The position numbers were made by a program, and so were the translations under genes. The notes beneath the pieces were generated by a model. The model searched no databases. It had not been told where the DNA came from and was given only the letters and a program-made list of their open reading frames with translations. From Casimicrobiaceae bacterium (GTDB lineage Bacteria > Pseudomonadota > Gammaproteobacteria > Burkholderiales > Casimicrobiaceae), in NCBI GenBank assembly GCA_955652025.1, contig CATPAO010000192.1:1-6897 (forward strand): a DNA stretch of 6,897 bases, written 5' to 3'. Below are positions 5,315-6,897 of the stretch, piece after piece. Position 1 is the stretch's first letter. Every line of letters starts with the position of its first letter.

Positions 5315-5749
5315 ATGCGTGTCAGTGAAGCAATGACCCGGGACGTGCGGATCGCAAGGCCGGACCAAAGCATCCGCGAGGCGGCCATCGTCATGGCCGA
5401 GATCGATGCCGGCGCGCTTCCGGTCGGCGAGAAGGACCGTCTGATCGGTGTGATCACGGATCGCGACATCGCCGTGCGCGCCGTCGCGCAAGGCAAGGCG
5501 CCGACGACGATGGTGCGCGACGTGATGAGCGAGGAGGTCCTGTATTGTTTCGACGATCAAGATCTGGACGAGGTCGCGAAGAACATGGGCAACGTCAAGG
5601 TGCGGCGCTTGCCGGTCGTCAACCGCGACAAGCGTCTGGTCGGCATTCTCTCCCTTGGCGATCTCGTACGGAACGAAGGCGCGAAGGTCGCGGCCGGGAC
5701 AGTCAGCAAGATCTCGGCGCCGGGCGGGGTTCATTCGCAAAAGCAGTAG
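5315..5749 (+). CDS. Tandem CBS domain protein
   Basis: The 144-residue product consists almost only of two CBS motifs, which together form a Bateman module. CBS1 spans about residues 7-56 (MTRDV, DAGALPVGE, LIGVITDRDIAVRAVA) and CBS2 about 70-120 (MSEEV, NVKVRRLPVVNRDKRLVGILSLGDLVR). Such modules bind adenosine nucleotides or similar ligands and act as energy or redox sensors. Stand-alone proteins of this layout include the hypoxic response protein Hrp1 of Mycobacterium, which this resembles in architecture; the partner and ligand here are unknown. The 24-residue C-terminal tail looks flexible. The gene sits alone after the erpA terminator, with a structured leader, and converges on anmK with 18 bp between stops. 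No terminator hairpin is obvious between them. Confidence 0.92.
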   Translation: MRVSEAMTRDVRIARPDQSIREAAIVMAEIDAGALPVGEKDRLIGVITDRDIAVRAVAQGKAPTTMVRDVMSEEVLYCFDDQDLDEVAKNMGNVKVRRLPVVNRDKRLVGILSLGDLVRNEGAKVAAGTVSKISAPGGVHSQKQ

Positions 5750-5767
5750 CGAGTTGCGCCGGCCGTT

Positions 5768-6886
5768 TCAGCGCGGATAAATCGCGCCCAGCACGCGCGG
5801 GCCGTGCGCTCCGGTGACCGCCGGCAGGTTCCCCGGGCGCCCGGCCATCGCCTCGCGGGCGAGCCAGGCGAATGCCAGCGCCTCGACGTGCTCGACAGGC
5901 ACGCCTTCGTCGGCCGTCGTCGCGACGCGCCGCGGCGCGAGCTCGGACTTAAGCGTCCTCATCAGCGTCGCGTTGCGCGCGCCGCCGCCGCACGCGAGGA
6001 CCTCCGCGGCATCTTTCGCGTGCGTTCGAATTGCGTCGGCGATCGTGCGCGCGGTCAGCGCGACCAGCGTCGACTGCACGTCAGCCGCCTCGCCGTGCCA
6101 GTTCGCCGCCGTGAGCCGCTCTTCCAACCAGGCCAGATTGAACGTGTCGCGATGCGTGCTCTTGGGCGGCAGCGCGGTGAAGAACGGCTCCGCGAGAAAC
6201 GAGGCCAGCAGCGCAGCATTCACCTTGCCGGTCGCCGCCCATGCGCCGCCGAGATCGAACGCGTCGCCGCGATTGCGCGCGCACCACAGGTCCGACAGCA
6301 CATTGCCGGGACCGGTGTCGAAGCCGCGTACGGGACCGCCGGGCGGCAGATCGGTAATGTTCGCGATGCCGCCGATGTTGACGATGACGCGATGCCGGTC
6401 GCGCTTGCCGAACAACGCGGCGTGAAAAGCGGGAACCAGCGGTGCGCCCTGCCCACCCGCCGCGACGTCGCGGCTCCTGAAATCGGCGACCACCGCGACG
6501 CGCGCGCGCTCGGCCACGCGCGCAGGATTGTTCAATTGCAACGTAAAGCCGCGTTCGGGACGATGACGGAGCGTCTGTCCGTGCACACCGGCGGCCGTGA
6601 CGTTCTCCGGCGCGAGCCTCGCCGCCGCGAGCGCGCGCGTGATGGCGTCGGCGTAGAGCTCCGCCAGCATGTTGGCAGCCGAGCCGGCGCGCGCCAATTC
6701 GTTGGTCCCAGGCGTTTGCAAGGCCAGGAGTTCATCGCGCAACATCGTCGGGAACGGCACGTGCGCGGCGCCGAGTGTCGTGCACGCGACGCCGCGCGAC
6801 GGCGCGAAATCGGCGACGACGGCGTCGATGCCGTCGAGACTCGTGCCCGACATGACGCCGGCAAACAGCTCGCGCGCGTTGACCAC
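5768..6886 (-). CDS. anmK: Anhydro-N-acetylmuramic acid kinase
   Basis: AnmK opens the 1,6-anhydro ring of anhydro-N-acetylmuramic acid released from peptidoglycan and phosphorylates it with ATP to MurNAc-6-phosphate, in the cytoplasm, for cell wall recycling. The 372-residue product shows the ASKHA kinase motifs in order: ATP-binding GVMSGTSLDGID (10-21), HGQT (102-105), DFRSRDVAAGGQGAPLVP (135-152), GFDTGPGN (188-195) with the catalytic Asp190, PPKSTHRDTFN (240-250), and CGGGARN (299-305). Length is normal for the family. The start is taken as GTG (complement of 6884-6886) because the family's first motif normally begins about 8-10 residues in. The frame stays open to the window edge, and no clear Shine-Dalgarno is visible, so a start just outside is possible. 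Neighbours upstream of anmK are not in the window. Confidence 0.95.
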   Translation of the reverse strand: MVNARELFAGVMSGTSLDGIDAVVADFAPSRGVACTTLGAAHVPFPTMLRDELLALQTPGTNELARAGSAANMLAELYADAITRALAAARLAPENVTAAGVHGQTLRHRPERGFTLQLNNPARVAERARVAVVADFRSRDVAAGGQGAPLVPAFHAALFGKRDRHRVIVNIGGIANITDLPPGGPVRGFDTGPGNVLSDLWCARNRGDAFDLGGAWAATGKVNAALLASFLAEPFFTALPPKSTHRDTFNLAWLEERLTAANWHGEAADVQSTLVALTARTIADAIRTHAKDAAEVLACGGGARNATLMRTLKSELAPRRVATTADEGVPVEHVEALAFAWLAREAMAGRPGNLPAVTGAHGPRVLGAIYPR

Positions 6887-6897
6887 GGCGTTACCCG

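Noticed and set aside
4640..5740. Minus-strand open frame of 366 codons opposite erpA and the CBS gene
   Set aside because: It spans two well-supported genes, a terminator and the leader hairpin on the other strand and has shadow-type composition.

Overview
The window is a 6.9-kb piece of a GC-rich bacterial chromosome. Gene content and order (OsmC/YhfA, rplM-rpsI, argC, a membrane coiled-coil protein, bactofilin, erpA, and anmK on the opposite strand) are those I associate with Betaproteobacteria (Burkholderiales or a relative). The intergenic repeats around 1144-1358 also resemble a GC-rich element common in that group. Genus cannot be told from this sequence.

Left part (1-1469): the 3' end of a 3-hydroxyisobutyrate dehydrogenase-type oxidoreductase runs in from the left edge and converges on a YhfA-like OsmC gene on the minus strand. 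Then come about 600 bp without protein-coding genes. Two things stand out there. The first is a compact small-RNA candidate (about 1022-1123): two hairpins that each show a CCUCC sequence in the loop, followed by a strong intrinsic terminator. The second is a block of two and a half tandem copies of an 84-85-bp GC-rich structured repeat, ending about 40 bp before the rplM promoter.

Central part (1470-3478): rplM and rpsI form the usual ribosomal protein operon with its own sigma-70 promoter and terminator. argC follows with a separate promoter.

Right part (3479-6897): argC is followed within 10 bp by a predicted single-pass membrane protein with a periplasmic coiled coil (recognised as DUF6776-like). 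That gene is tightly coupled to a bactofilin gene: the Shine-Dalgarno of the second overlaps the stop of the first. erpA (Fe-S carrier) has its own good ribosome binding site and a terminator. A 144-aa tandem-CBS protein follows with a structured 5' leader, converging on anmK (peptidoglycan recycling).

Most of the window is conserved housekeeping sequence. The best candidate for something undescribed is the anti-Shine-Dalgarno-loop sRNA, which resembles the CcsR/'cuckoo' RNA type. No CRISPR array, transposase, phage gene or tRNA was seen.
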